Source of the DNA: Artemisia argyi
Taxonomy: Eukaryota; Streptophyta; Magnoliopsida; Asterales; Asteraceae
Length of the DNA stretch: 64,000 nucleotides
Assembly (NCBI GenBank): GCA_030686995.1
Contig: CM060684.1
Span: 11,455,897 to 11,519,896, forward strand
Direction: 5' to 3'
Under the pieces are notes generated by a model, which was given only the letters and a program-made list of their open reading frames with translations, was not told where the DNA came from and ran no database searches. A program made the translations under genes and the position numbers. Below, piece after piece: positions 13,887-25,765 of the stretch; within the stretch, counting starts at the first letter, position 1, and the number at the start of each line of letters is the position of its first letter.

Positions 13887-14378
13887 ATTCGGGGATCGAG
13901 TCAAGCTCATGTGACTCGGTGAACAAAAACAAGCGCTTCGTGGGAGGCACCCCATGCTTATCCATTTTCATTTTCTTTTATTTTCTTTAAATAACGTGAC
14001 GTGAGGGGGGCGACCCTTTCCAAACTCGTGTTTTCGTGGTTGTTGTTTTTGAATGTTCAGGAATTTCCCCGAAGTTTGAGGACTCTCGTGCTCGTGGTTT
14101 GTCGTTCTCTCCACTCGAGTCTCATCCTTCGCTGCTCTTTCGGAAATTCACCATATCCAAAATCTTATCGACTAACGTTTATCTCTTGGCATACTTAATA
14201 AACGGCCTTAGATTTTACGTAGGATTACCTTTACCCTTAAAACATTGAGGACAATGTTTCACTTTAGTCTGGGGGGGTGAATCTTCGATTCGATTTGACC
14301 TGTACCATCGTCTGAGCTGTTTAACTTACGCAACTCCGTTTTCCACCAAAAAATTTTAATTTTTGTCACCGCTTTATT

Positions 14379-14423
<45 letters not shown>

Positions 14424-15860
14424 ATGAATGAAAAATGAAAAAAGATATATGAATAATAAGTTTTGACACCTTGTTTTGACTTTCCTACCGGCGAGAGTAG
14501 AAATAAATGTTCCGACTTGACCGGGCGTGTTGAGCCCTAGCTTGTTTCCCTTAACCAAAATAATCAAAAGATTATGGCTAAGCATCCGCGGATCTCATTA
14601 TTTGGGATTTTAAATTTGCAGAGATCGAGGAATGATAGAGTTTATTTAGAAGTTTCGTGCTATACACGGATCACATTACTGGGATTTAAAAAACCCACGA
14701 AAGGTACTTGTGGCCTCCTTGTTCCCATCAGCAACGTCACTAATATATACATATAGATGTCTAGGATTAATTAAGGGTATACGGTTTGGGCAATACTTAG
14801 TTTTTTCTCGTTCCCAACAAAATTTCTGCATACGGGGGTTTGGTACACATAGGGGTACTGCCAGTGTTACGGTGAAATAGACTATTGCATCTTGCCGGTT
14901 CGCAGCCGATGTTGTGATCTTAGTAAAGTCCGTAGGACTCGGGGTTTCGCATATAGTTATGAATATCAATAATAATAGTCCAAAGCCAAATAAAAAGGCA
15001 GAGGAATCCAAAGCTACAAAAAGCAGCGGATAGAAATCCAAAGTCATAATAAAGCTCTTACATCTTGGCGGCTCATAAACCGTTGACTGTAAAAGAATAA
15101 AGGACTAAGGACAAAAGTATTATTAAAGTGCTTATGATTATGCAAAAATGCCAAGCTTCGACTCCGGGGGTTTCCCTAATAAAAAGCTTCCGTTTCGGGT
15201 ATCAAACATGGTATGTCTCGGTCGTAAATAAAAAGGGAGCCCCTACAAATCGTGTTAAATCAGAGACCTTCATGTGGACCCGATTTCTGTATGCAGGGAT
15301 TTTCGAGGGAAAGTTTGGAAACTACTTAGCGTTCAAATTTTGTGCTCTTATTGGACTAACAAATATCGAAACGAGAAAATATGAAGCAATTCATTTCTCA
15401 CAAATTAAAATCTTTAGATACAACTTAGGACCTGGGGACAAGAGGTAATACACAAGTAACTTTTGTGGGCAGTGTTAGCATCTAACTTCTGATAAACAAT
15501 GATTTCGATTTTACGCTTAGTTTGGGAGCTTGTGAAAAATCAAGGATGACGATTTTTATCCGAATGGTCTCTTCTCTGTGAGAAGTGTTTCTACTCGTTG
15601 ACCCTGAAAATTATCAACAGATAAGAATTGATAATGAAAGTCAAATCAAACCGTCACATATATAAATGAAAAAGTACAAAAATAGTAGTAGTAGTTGTTA
15701 TTCATGAAAATCGGGAAACGGAGCATTTTTGAGAATAAATGATTTTACTATCTCTCTTGAACATCATTGCTACTTTACAACGTCAGTAAAGAGAAGTTTT
15801 GAAATTATTTATCTTTTAAGCGTGAAGTGATGACATTGCGTGAGGGCACGGCAATACCTT
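13887..15860 (+). other. Athila 3' non-coding region, no env frame
   Basis: About 2 kb between pol and the 3' LTR. Athila relatives often have an env-like gene here, but I see none on the plus strand. It holds a second polypurine motif (14,263-14,277), an A homopolymer (about 14,380-14,422) and no long frame with recognisable similarity. Confidence 0.7.
14263..14277 (+). other. internal polypurine-tract-like motif
   Basis: TTTAGTCTGGGGGGG repeats the core AGTCTGGGGG of the terminal polypurine tract at 15,861-15,874, about 1.6 kb upstream of it. It follows an ACATTGAGGACAATG segment that I associate with the pol end of Athila relatives. It could act as a secondary plus-strand primer. Confidence 0.5.
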
Positions 15861-15874
15861 AGTCTGGGGGATTT
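15861..15874 (+). other. terminal polypurine tract of the Athila element
   Basis: AGTCTGGGGGATTT lies directly against the 3' LTR start TGATGAGTG, the expected plus-strand primer position. Confidence 0.85.
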
Positions 15875-18800
15875 TGATGAGTGCTTATTCACTCATCCTT
15901 TTTAGACCTTATTTCAGACCAAAAACACATAATACTAAACAAAAATGCCAAGAGAATGCATGTTTTTGTATTTGTGTATGTGCAGGTACGGATATGAGAA
16001 AAATGAACAAAAACACAGCAAAACCGACAAAAACGAGCACGAGAATGGAAAGTGTCAAAAGCCGGAGCCAGGAAAGTCAAATGGTCAAAGTCTAAGCTCA
16101 AGATGACAAAATCAACCTCAGAGATTCATCATTTTCCAAGTTTAGTCCCTGGTGAAAGTTTGAAGAAATTACAACATTAGTCCCTCAACTTTCAGAGTTT
16201 GGCATAAATGGTCCCTCAAAAATAATTTGAAGAAAAATCATCAAGTGGTCCTCCATGAATCTTAGAATGGCAACAAATACCCTTGGGAAGTACTTTGAGC
16301 AAATTACAGCTTTGGTCCCTATGGTTTGCAATATTACATATTTGGTCCTTTTAAAATTACTAATCCTAAACATTTGTTACAACCGGATCCAATATAAACT
16401 TTTTATCCTTAACCCCATCAGCCCAACCCCAAAAGCCCACCAACACTTAAGCCTTTGACCCGGCCTGCTATCCACCCAGGTCAAACCTTACCCAAAACCC
16501 GGTCAACTCACTCAATAAATAAAACCCCCAAAATACCAATCCCCGCCCTTTTACCCCCAATTACCCAGAAACGTATTACTGTACGATGAACCCTAATTCA
16601 CCATCCCCAAAATTACCCCAAGTTAAGTAATTATTACCCAATAATTAGCTTCTAGAAGGTGTCAGGGAATGTCAGGGTATAGCAGAGACACGTGGACCAG
16701 TGAGGTAACATCACGAGGATCGGTCACATCACATCAATCAATCCCACGGCCAAAAATGAATGGAAGCATCTGGGACATGATCATACGGCTCAGGAGAGAC
16801 TCAAACAAACACACTATCACAAGGATTGCCAGCCTGGACATTCAAGCATTCACCTCAGCTCCTATAAATACCCCCCCTCCATTTCATTGTAATGGTGTGC
16901 CGTTTTTATTAATGTAATGCTGTTTAATTTTCTTTGTAATGAAATTTTATGAATGAAATTTAAGTTTTCTTATTTACTTTCCTTGCAATTTACTCAAAAT
17001 TATTACACTGCTTATTTAGTTAATCTGTTTTAGCTTATTGTTCTCCTTTCATTATTTCTTCTTAATTCAGTAATACTTGTTAGTTTATTTACTTGTTGTT
17101 ATTCAAAAAAAATAAAAAAATAAAATAAAAAAATAAAAAAAATAAAAAAAAAAAAAAAAAAAAAAACTTAATTCCACAAGCTTCAATAAGCTTGTATTTA
17201 GTTTATTCAGTGTTCATATAAGCTTTTTATAGCTTTTGTGAAACTTTGTTTGGCACCAAATATTCAATTCTCTCAAAACCTCAATTAGTCAACTGTGGTC
17301 AAATGGTAGCTTATTTATAAGCTAAGCTTATATTGGGATTAAGGCAGCCAAAAAGGAGGTCCACTTGGCCTGTTTAAGAGACAGGCAAGCTTAGTGAACC
17401 CCCTCTTTTCATGCTGAGGGGGAACTTGTTTGTAAGTTCAGCTTATTTTCATTCAACTTAATAATAGTAGCTTACAATAGTTTAGCTTAATTACTTCTGC
17501 TTATTTCTTTTTATATATAGTATTCTAGTTTGTGGTAGCTTATTTTAATTATTGCTCTTTGATTTGTTTCATTTGGTTTGAGCACTGTTCCATAAGTCTG
17601 TCATACTTTTAGATCTATTGTTTCTGTTTGAGTTTTACTTTTGAGATTAGTGTTTCTATTGCTTAATAGGTAATTGTGATCATTGGTAGTACTAAGGTTG
17701 AGGTTTGGTTTGGTTAGGAACTGAGTTACTGCCTAGTATAGTGAAACAAACAGCTTGCAGGGGTGTTTGGCTTGATTGCATTTGCTGATTTAAGCTGCTG
17801 TGAAGGTCTGAGTCATTGCATATTTAGCTCAGATTTAGGGTATTATAAATAGTTACACTTAGGTTTAAGCAGTTTAGTAGTTAAGAGTCAAATTTGCATT
17901 ATCTCATCGCTTTTGCTTAACTGATAAGACTTTGTAGGTTATATAGCATTAGTAATAGTTGCATATTAATATTAGATTAGCTTAATTCAGGTTCATTACA
18001 GCTATTTATAACTTAATTTGATCACTGGGATTATTAGAATTTTGAATTAGTCAACTTATGTTCATAAATAAAAAAGTCAAACTCAGCTTTTGGTCATAAG
18101 TTTGATAGCTTCTGTAGCTTTCAAAATTGTTCGGAAATACAATTGGTTTGCTGATTTTAGTAGCCTAGTAGTAGGTTAACAGGTATCAAAAAGAATTTTG
18201 AGGATTTGGTTTCATTTGCTAATCTAAAAAGCTGTTTGGAGTGGCCTGTTCGACCATTACATACCCTGCACCTCAGTTTCCAACTAAATTTCTTGGCTGC
18301 TTTTAGGTTGACAAATTGGATTAGAAGTCATTTCTCTGAGTGGATTTTGTATCTCTGGTGGTCAGTGCATAGTTTGCACTCTTAAGTTTACATCCCTGAG
18401 CTTATTAGCCCTGTTCATTTGGCTTATCAGTTGAGCTCATTGAACCTAGGGTCTGATTTCAAGATTAGGGCTGCATTTTAGATTTGATCATCATTAGTTG
18501 TGTTTTGTTGATTCATTAGAGTTCATTTGCACCATAAGTTTTTTGTTTCAGTTGAATTGTGCCTATTGCTTATTCTGTTCTAGCTTTAGCTTATTCACAT
18601 ATTGCTTATTTGAGCTTATTTGTTCATTACTTGTGTTTCTGAGCCTCATTCTGATTTATCTCTGTTTATTTGAGCTCATTTAAGTTTAAAAATCATTTGG
18701 GAAAAGTTTGGGTCAATTGGTCAAGTCTTGCTTATAAATAAGCACTCCTAGATTAGCAGTTTCACACCATTCAGCAGTTCCACAGCTTATTTTCAAGTTT

Positions 18801-19668
18801 TTAAATTTTTCATAAGTTTAGAATAATATTTTAGAATTTCCCTGAAATTTTCAGATTTTTCCAAGTTCATTTGCTATTTTTCTTATTTAATTTTCAATTT
18901 TAATCATTTTTAATTACTTTTTAATTACCAAAAATTCCAAAAAAAATCAGAAAAACCCCAGAAGAATCCAAAAAAATATTAGAAAATTATGTTTAGTTAT
19001 TTTAGAATTTTAGAAATTTATTTTGTATTTTTCTCATTTAATTTGAATTTCTTTTGAATTTTTAATTAGATTTAATACTTTTTAATTTCCAAAAATTACA
19101 TAAAAAGCCAAAAAAAATTAGTTTTCAATTTTAAAATTTCTTTTTAGTCATTTTATAATTTTCAAAATTTAATCTTTATTTTTCTCACTTTATTTTCATT
19201 TTCTTTTAATTTTTAATTAGTTAAAATAGTTTTTAATTCATAAAAAATACATAAAAAGTCAAAAAAAATATTTTTCTTTTTCTCAAAATTTTCTTTTATC
19301 ATTTTTAATTTTTGAAAATTATTTCCAAGTCTGTAGGAGTCGTGTAGCTTAAAAGTCGCGTTTTATTTCGCGCGTTGACGTTTATTTTACGTTTTAATTT
19401 ACGGTTTTCGATTCTACGTTACGTTTTTGGTTTGTTTAGTTGAATTACGTGCTTAATTGATTAATTGTGCTTCATTTAATATTTCATTAGTATAATCTCA
19501 TTCACATCACTTTTTACTACTTTTCACGACGCGTTTTCCGAATCGGAAATTCGGAATTCCATTCACCCTTCACACGGAATACGACCTCGGATTATCCGTA
19601 TTTCTTTGCGGATTTCTTTGAGCTTACTATCTATACTATAATATTGATATTGTGTTTACCACGAATCA
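15875..19668 (+). repeat. 3' LTR of the Athila element
   Basis: 3,794 bp and near identical to 3,783-7,575. Its TATA box is at 16,863-16,870, and its A-tract near 17,105-17,166 differs in length. It could drive read-out transcription into the outer element. Confidence 0.95.
16863..16870 (+). promoter_or_regulatory. TATA box of the Athila 3' LTR
   Basis: Same TATAAATA and flanks as in the 5' LTR. Confidence 0.65.
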
Positions 19669-19673
19669 CTATC
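19669..19673. repeat. target site duplication CTATC, right
   Basis: Matches 3,778-3,782. Removing the Athila element and one copy of CTATC restores a continuous GCAAGC satellite array of the outer element. Confidence 0.95.
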
Positions 19674-19905
19674 CCAAAGGATACTTTCATACATGCCAAG
19701 AATATAGGCAAACCATGCTGGCGAAGGCAAGCTAACAACCATGCCATGAAGGCAAGCTTGGCCATCTCAAAGGATGCCAAAACACATGCCGCGAAGGCAA
19801 GCTAACAACCATGCCATGAAAGGCAAGCTATGCCATCTCGAAGGATGCCGAAAACACATGCCATAAAGGCAAGCTGGGCTATCCCCAAGGATACCAAAAC
19901 TAGAG
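19674..19905. repeat. GCAAGC satellite array in the outer element
   Basis: Imperfect tandem units with the phrases CATGCCATGAAGGCAAGCT and CCATCTCGAAGGATGCC. The same units occur left of the Athila insertion (about 3,625-3,782) and inside both outer LTRs (about 1,780-1,845 and 22,381-22,495). Unit number differs between the LTRs. Confidence 0.8.
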
Positions 19906-21303
19906 AATTGGATCCAAGCTATATCTAACTTATCATCTTTACTCACTTTATCTTTCATGTACTTTTATCATTAAGTACACGCTATCACTTCAACACTTCT
20001 CATTGCCTTGAGCAATTTAAACATTCACTACCACGTTTACATTCATCTAGACAAGTTGCTATATAACACTTGTTAAATTATGGTTGCATTCTCACAATGC
20101 TACTTATCATTTATCCGTCAACCCCAAGTTGACTCATACATTCACTACGTGGCATTTCTATTTTAGACAAGTTTAATATGATGCTTGTCCATTTACAGTT
20201 TACACATTCTCTATGTGTCCTTACCACACACTTTTACTATTATCCGTCAACCCTTGTTGACCATGTTCACAACTCATACTATCACTTCATTTAGTCTACT
20301 CAACTTTACTCATATAAGCCTTACATAGGCTTATTCTATAACATTTCCATTAATCTAATCACATACTATCCAATATATAAACAAGACTATACTCATGTTT
20401 TACGATTCTTCTAGCGCACTTCATATCACTTATGAATTCTAGCGCAATCTATGTCTCATTCATCACTTCTACTCATCACGCTTAACCATTTACTTACTAA
20501 CACATTTTACTTATCATGTTTTATATATAACATGATCTCGTCACATCTTAACCGTATATTTTAACTTTTCTTATTTTAATTAAGCGTGTAAGACTTATGC
20601 TTCAAGCATCTACTCATTATTACATCTAATCGTTCATGTCTCATGAAATACGCATTCCAATGCATCTATCTCAACTCATACACTTCTGTGAATCGTGCTC
20701 TCAAGCACATCACATAAAACTTAGACATATAATAAACTACTACCATAGACTTAACGTCACATAAACAATAACACTTAACACTTAACACTTAACACTTGTC
20801 TAACAAGTTTTAAAACATTCATAATCATAATCAAATCATATAGTCTATGGCTCATACATCACATTGCACAATCAATCTATGTCTAAGCATCAACATTCTA
20901 ACTAGCTGCAAGCGTTAGCCTACCTTATAACTAAGGCATCATAAAACTTTAATTCCATTACTAGCCCATCTTTAATACCACATAGCATTTCTACTCGCAT
21001 TCCATTTACCATAACTCTATAATACATTCACCTAATTGCGCTGCAAACGCTGGCACCAACTGAGGTGTACGGCCAACTAACCATTCAAACACTTCAAGTC
21101 CTCCACTAACTAATACCTCATACACATCAACACTATATCATACATCCATCACTTATCATCTATAAGTTCAACTAGCATAAAACATAATCCGTCTCACACT
21201 TAACAATTACTTTTCCGCATTACTCAAACTTATGGCCATCGCAATCTACGAGTGGTTTAAGACTAGGAAACCTATAGTGGAAACCTAATTCACTTAAACC
21301 GAA
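19906..21303. other. internal non-coding part of the outer element (right side)
   Basis: About 1.4 kb of C/T-rich, A-poor plus strand with no coding frame on either strand. It contains a short tandem ACACTTA run near 20,770. No gag or pol remnant was recognised. Confidence 0.6.
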
Positions 21304-21315
21304 GCTCTGATACCA
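21304..21315 (-). other. primer binding site of the outer element, tRNA-Met type
   Basis: On the minus strand TGGTATCAGAGC follows the LTR after three bases. This is the usual initiator-Met primer site of many plant gypsy and copia elements, and it shows the element runs right to left. Confidence 0.85.
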
Positions 21316-21318
21316 ATT

Positions 21319-23380
21319 TGTTACACCCCGTGCCCGCTTTGACCAAAATTTAAAACTTTTTTGCATGGAAACGACGTATCAAAACTGACCTGCTGTTACT
21401 CTTTTCACTATTGGCAAAAATCTATAAACTTTCAGACCATGAGACTAATTTTAAATGATACTAGACTCAATTATCTTTAAAATTCCGGGTGGCACGACCC
21501 GTGATGACTTACGGATTAAAAGATATGATTTTTCTAACATGACCCATTTTATGCACTACTTGCTGTCCCAAACACCCCTTTTTCTACATATCCCTTTGAT
21601 GCACTTTTGACCCATTTTCCGGAAAAACGAGTTTTATAACATGACATTACACCAAAACTTCCAAAAATCATTAGGATAATATAAACATCAGTTATATGCA
21701 TAAACTTGGTCATAATGACCCGCAAAAATGTGCTTTACAAAGTAACGGGTGGAAACACCCATTTTGACCCATTTGCATACTACACTTAACCATATCACCT
21801 TTAACCATAAAATTAACACTTTAACCGTAAACCAAACACTCATTTAACATTAAAAACCATGACAACTTTGATCCATGACCATTGACCCGTTCACATCCCA
21901 AAATGGGTACAATTAGACGTTATGCCAAACGCCCCCTTAACTTGACTGTAAACACATGAACTATACTAGAACTTGTCCATTGACCACCAATTTATACACT
22001 TGACACTTGACCATACTTTACATAACATTAATGACTCACGGGGGTACAAACATGACACTTGAGCTCGGTATACTACCTAGCTCCTACTTTCTTACCATTC
22101 CTTCTACTTCACATGTCCAACCTTAGTTCTTATCCAAGCCATAGCTTCACCCATGAGTAACCTACAAAACATTGTCAACTAAACAATAAGCTTTCTCTTA
22201 GTACGTAACTAGATTAACACATGATTAACATATTAGTCCACATATATGCTACACAAATACTTCAACCAATAAACACATAAACATCACAACATACCTTAGC
22301 CTTTCCCTACTCATAATCTATCACTTGAGTTGGCAAACTAGGCAAACCACCTATCAAGGCCACACTCACTAAATCAAAGCTAACAAACATGCCGTAAAGG
22401 CAAGCTAACAACCATGCCATGAAAGCAAGCTAGGCCATCCCGAAGGATGCAAAATACATACCATAAAAGGCAAGCTGGGCTATCCCGAAGGATACCAAAA
22501 CTAACACATCGGGTCCATACTTATAGTCACATAATATGTAAACAATCATCTTAAACACATATCAATCAAGTTACTTACCTTGCTCATCCAAGTTAAGCTA
22601 CAAATCAATAACACCATCAACATCACCATCACTATTCATCATCATCCTTCATAATTAGCCAAAACCTAACAACATAACAATCAATAATCATAAACAAGGG
22701 TTTATATAAAACCCACCATAACTTACCCATCTTCCTTTCTTAATCATTATATGATCATACCTTGATCATATGATGACTTCCCACTTTAATCACAAACTAT
22801 AACTTTAACATAATCAAGATGGGGAGTACTTACTTGATTGATTGTTGCTAGAACTTAACCCTAGCATAAGACCTTAATCTTCTCCATTCTTGGACCATCA
22901 AGACCCATCTCTTTCCCTTTCTTTCTCTCTTGCCGACACCACATACACATACATACTTCTTATCCAAAATGAACCTTATAGAGGTCCAGAGAATTCTCTA
23001 GACATTTGATAGTTGGAAGTTTGCCTAAATGGCAACTTTAGTCCCTTAGGTCCTGTAACAATTCATCCTTAGTACTAGAACAAGTTGGTTCTAGTGCTAG
23101 TTTGAGGTTTTGGCAAGAATAGTCCCTGCAGACTAGAACAAGTTGGTTCTAGTACTAGAACAAATTGGTTCTAGTACCAGTTTGGGATTCTGTCAACTTA
23201 GGTCCCTCAAGTTCTTATCCCTCTTACTTATGACACATAATACTTCTAAAACCACATTACGAAATACTATAACTATCGGGTTTGACCACATCACGATATT
23301 TGTTGACTAACCAACCACGTAAGGCTCTTAGTCCATTACATCTAGGGTGGGGTCCAAGTACCCGGGAAACGTGTCTAACA
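21319..23380 (-). repeat. LTR of the outer element (right copy)
   Basis: About 2.06 kb and nearly identical to 704-2,726, apart from scattered substitutions and one extra GCAAGC satellite unit near 22,450-22,490. In element orientation this is the 5' LTR. Confidence 0.92.
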
Positions 23381-23385
23381 ATACT

Positions 23386-24117
23386 AGTTTAATTCCATGA
23401 AGTTTATGCAACGTTTTAATTTCGTACATTGTGTTTTTAAATTTGAACGTTTATGTTTTTTATATTTTCACGTTTACGTTTTTAATTGTGTAAAAAAAAG
23501 TTTAAGTTGAACATGGTGTTGCCTTGCCCACAAAAAGGTGAGTGGAAGTGAAGGGAGAGAAAAAGCTGACGTGACGCTAATATGTAAGATGAGTTAAGAG
23601 GTACCTTGCCATCTAGCCTGAGGGTTATCAATCCACCACCGGTATACCCATTCTAATCAGTACTCATTCTCCTTGTATTCTATTTCTACCTACGAAATAA
23701 TGATATAATCTACAAGATATGATCTTCACATCATATTATCAACAAATCAAAATTACCATATGTAACACTAGCCAAAAAATAAGAAAAAGGCATATATCAT
23801 GGGGTTAACATCCAATCAACCAGCTGTAAATCTACTGATCATTTTTTCACTATCATATATACAGATTAAAACCATAGATGATAGATCACGTGAGGATACG
23901 CATTTGCAATGTAATCTGGCCTGGAAATACTTGAGGGACTAATTGTGTTAAGTTGTATTTTTCAGATATTACTTGGTGATACTTTGAGAGCTGCAGGTTG
24001 GCAAAAGGTTTAAAGATGAAGGACTAAAAGTATATCAAAGTTGAAGTCGGTGGAGCTGGGCTATATAAAGAAAAAAGATAAGAAAGGAGCTAATAATCTC
24101 ACAAAGTTTACAAACCC
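23386..24117. other. continuation of the interrupted locus and anonymous flank
   Basis: The first part continues the AT-rich 3' UTR-like sequence broken at 703. After about 23,640 I see no gene, only AT-rich sequence up to the TAA target site of the Harbinger-like element. Confidence 0.4.
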
Positions 24118-24445
24118 TAAGGCTACTCACTGTGGCAGCCCATATTGCATCATCTTTCTGGCTGCCACCTCAGCTTTCTCTCTCCTCAACCCATATTCAC
24201 TTCTCACATCACAGTAGCAACCCATATTACATCATCATCTTCTTTTTATTTTTATTTTTAAGAAAATACATTTTTTAACACAAACTTTAATTTTATTAAT
24301 AAAACGTAAACATTACATAAACGAAACGATACAGAATTAAACAACTAAAAATTAAACATAAACATTACATGACATCACATAACATAAACACACGATACGG
24401 AAAACAAATAAAACACGATACGGAAATACTTAACATAAAACACCA

Positions 24446-24808
24446 TTACGGATGGTTTGATTCCCATGGATGTGTGTTTCTCAGAACGAACCACACATGT
24501 TGATATCTTAACCCACTCCCATGGCGTTCATGATAAATTCGGTTTGCATTGCTGAGACGACAAGGGTCTTCACTTGTACGCAACAACTCTTTGTAAATAT
24601 CATTATACCTACGACATTCAAGGTTGATTCTTTTCCAGTGTGCCATAATACTATTTTTATTACGGTACTCACCATCAGTCTGATCGTTGAACCTTTGTGT
24701 AAAAGCATTCCAAAAAGAACGTTCATGCACAAGGTCTCTAGTTTCTTGAAGGTCAAGCCATATGTTAGCTAGCAAGGTTTCTTCTTCTATGGACCAGCGA
24801 TTATTCAT
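24446..24808 (-). CDS. Myb/SANT-like (trihelix-like) DNA-binding protein, Harbinger accessory type
   Basis: A 120-aa protein beginning MNNRWSIEEETLLANIWLDL, with a conserved Trp/Glu pattern, a central FW..F pair and a Trp-anchored end (MAHWKRINLECRRYND). This is the Myb/SANT-like fold found in Harbinger ORF1 proteins and in plant proteins often labelled GST-T3-like. In the family such proteins bind DNA and help the transposase enter the nucleus. I use the ATG at 24,808 rather than the upstream TTG. A TATA box lies about 75 bases upstream. It lies wholly inside the Harbinger-like element and appears intact. Its exact role here is inference. Confidence 0.7.
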   Translation of the reverse strand: MNNRWSIEEETLLANIWLDLQETRDLVHERSFWNAFTQRFNDQTDGEYRNKNSIMAHWKRINLECRRYNDIYKELLRTSEDPCRLSNANRIYHERHGSGLRYQHVWFVLRNTHPWESNHP

Positions 24809-24882
24809 TGTCAAATGATTTAGAAGTTAAGTGTATGCTTTAGAAAGTGAAGTGTATGCAAAATTGTATGATAAGGCTATGC

Positions 24883-24892
24883 TTTATATAGG
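24883..24892 (-). promoter_or_regulatory. TATA box for the Myb-like gene
   Basis: TATATAAAGC on the minus strand, about 75 bases before the start codon. Confidence 0.55.
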
Positions 24893-24899
24893 GGTGTAT

Positions 24900-25015
24900 A
24901 AACGTTTAAAATTCAAATACATGGGCGGGATTGTTTGAACATTTAAAATTCAAAAGTTGATGGGCGGGATTTTTTTGAATTTCAAGTTCAAATCAATGGG
25001 CAGGATTTATGAGCT
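24900..25015. promoter_or_regulatory. shared spacer with three GGGCGGGATT-type repeats
   Basis: Three imperfect copies of a roughly 40-base unit containing ATGGGCGGGATT or ATGGGCAGGATT, each preceded by a TTCAAA-type segment. They sit between the divergent starts of the two genes. The GGCGGGA core resembles E2F-type sites, so this may be a bidirectional control region. That reading is inference. Confidence 0.4.
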
Positions 25016-25097
25016 TACTTAACACCCATTCACAGCTCATTATTGCTCACACAATTCACACATAATTCTCAAACAATTCACACATAATTCTCAAACA

Positions 25098-25610
25098 ATG
25101 TCGCGCAAAGACTTCTCCCAACAATTCCCAACTCACTGTGACTTCTCCCAACAATTTCCAACTCACCGTGACTTCTCTCAACAATTCCCAAGTCACCATG
25201 ACTTTTTCCAGCAATTCCCAAGCTCCAGCATGATTCCGAATGCACCGGTGAACACTTCACCGGAAGACATCTTTCCGGTTTTCACACCGGATAATGAACC
25301 GGTGCCCAATCCACCGGTTGTCCAACAACAACCCGATCAACCGGTGAACAATCCACAAGTGGAAAACCAACCCATTTGGAGAGGGTTGACTCAGGAAGAA
25401 CTGTTTCGGCAAGATATGCAAGAAATGTTACGTGTTGAAGCAGAGGAAGAACGTGAGGCAAGAGCGCGTGAAGCGTACTTAAGAGCTGAACAGGCTCGGA
25501 GAAACCGTCGAGCTTTATGGCGATTGCAAAATGGATTGCCCCGTGTGCCATCGAGTGAGGACGATTCGAGTGCCTCCAATTCAAGTGACGAGGGCTATGG
25601 CACGGATTGA
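25098..25610 (+). CDS. unknown 170-aa protein with N-terminal DFSQQFPTH repeats, inside the Harbinger-like element
   Basis: Starts at ATG 25,098. Residues 5-44 are four 10-residue repeats of the DFSQQFPTH type. Residues about 45-95 are rich in Pro, Asn and Val. Then comes a long charged helix (EEREARAREAYLRAEQARR), and a Ser/Asp-rich acidic tail ends GYGTD. No known domain was recognised and it is not a DDE transposase. Being paired head to head with a Myb-like gene inside one transposon suggests an accessory transposon protein or a captured gene. The frame is intact. Confidence 0.6.
   Translation: MSRKDFSQQFPTHCDFSQQFPTHRDFSQQFPSHHDFFQQFPSSSMIPNAPVNTSPEDIFPVFTPDNEPVPNPPVVQQQPDQPVNNPQVENQPIWRGLTQEELFRQDMQEMLRVEAEEEREARAREAYLRAEQARRNRRALWRLQNGLPRVPSSEDDSSASNSSDEGYGTD
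25110..25229 (+). repeat. four in-frame 30-bp tandem repeats
   Basis: Each unit encodes about DFSQQFPTH plus one variable residue. The last unit is the most diverged. Confidence 0.85.
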
Positions 25611-25765
25611 ATCATTATCTTGATTCGTAGTTTTATGTTTAATTATCGTAGTTTATGTTTCATGTTTGATGTAGTTCGTGTTTTAAGTTTAATGTGTGTT
25701 TAAATTTTAAATATTAATATAAGTTGTGTTTTAGGATGAAAAGTGGTAAAGATTTTGGAAGAAAA

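Larger units (their letters stand above)
3783..19668 (+). mobile_element. intact Athila-type Ty3/gypsy LTR retrotransposon
   Basis: 15,886 bp with LTRs of 3,793 and 3,794 bp starting TGATGAGTG and ending CGAATCA, a perfect 5-bp target duplication, a tRNA-Asp-type primer binding site, an uninterrupted gag-pol frame and a terminal polypurine tract. The LTRs differ by only about fifteen substitutions by eye plus A-tract length, so insertion was recent and it is plausibly still competent. The gag and reverse transcriptase style (FMDDFSVYG box) and the Asp primer fit the Athila lineage. No env-like frame is present in the 2-kb 3' region. Confidence 0.96.
704..23380 (-). mobile_element. outer non-autonomous Ty3/gypsy (Tekay-like) LTR element, host of the nested Athila copy
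   Basis: Two long direct repeats (704-2,726 and 21,319-23,380) begin TGTTA and end TAACA. They are flanked by the 5-bp target duplication ATACT (699-703 and 23,381-23,385). Read on the minus strand, a tRNA-Met-type primer binding site (21,304-21,315) follows one repeat and a purine-rich tract (2,727-2,745) precedes the other, so the element points leftward. Without the inserted Athila copy, its internal part is only about 2.7 kb and has no gag-pol frame, so it must have been mobilised in trans (LARD-like). The Tekay assignment rests on the PBS and LTR termini and is inference. Confidence 0.9.

Noticed and set aside
14676..15047. Minus-strand 123-codon frame in the Athila 3' region as a possible env or antisense gene
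   Set aside because: No membrane-protein organisation or family similarity, and env would be on the plus strand. It looks like a chance frame.
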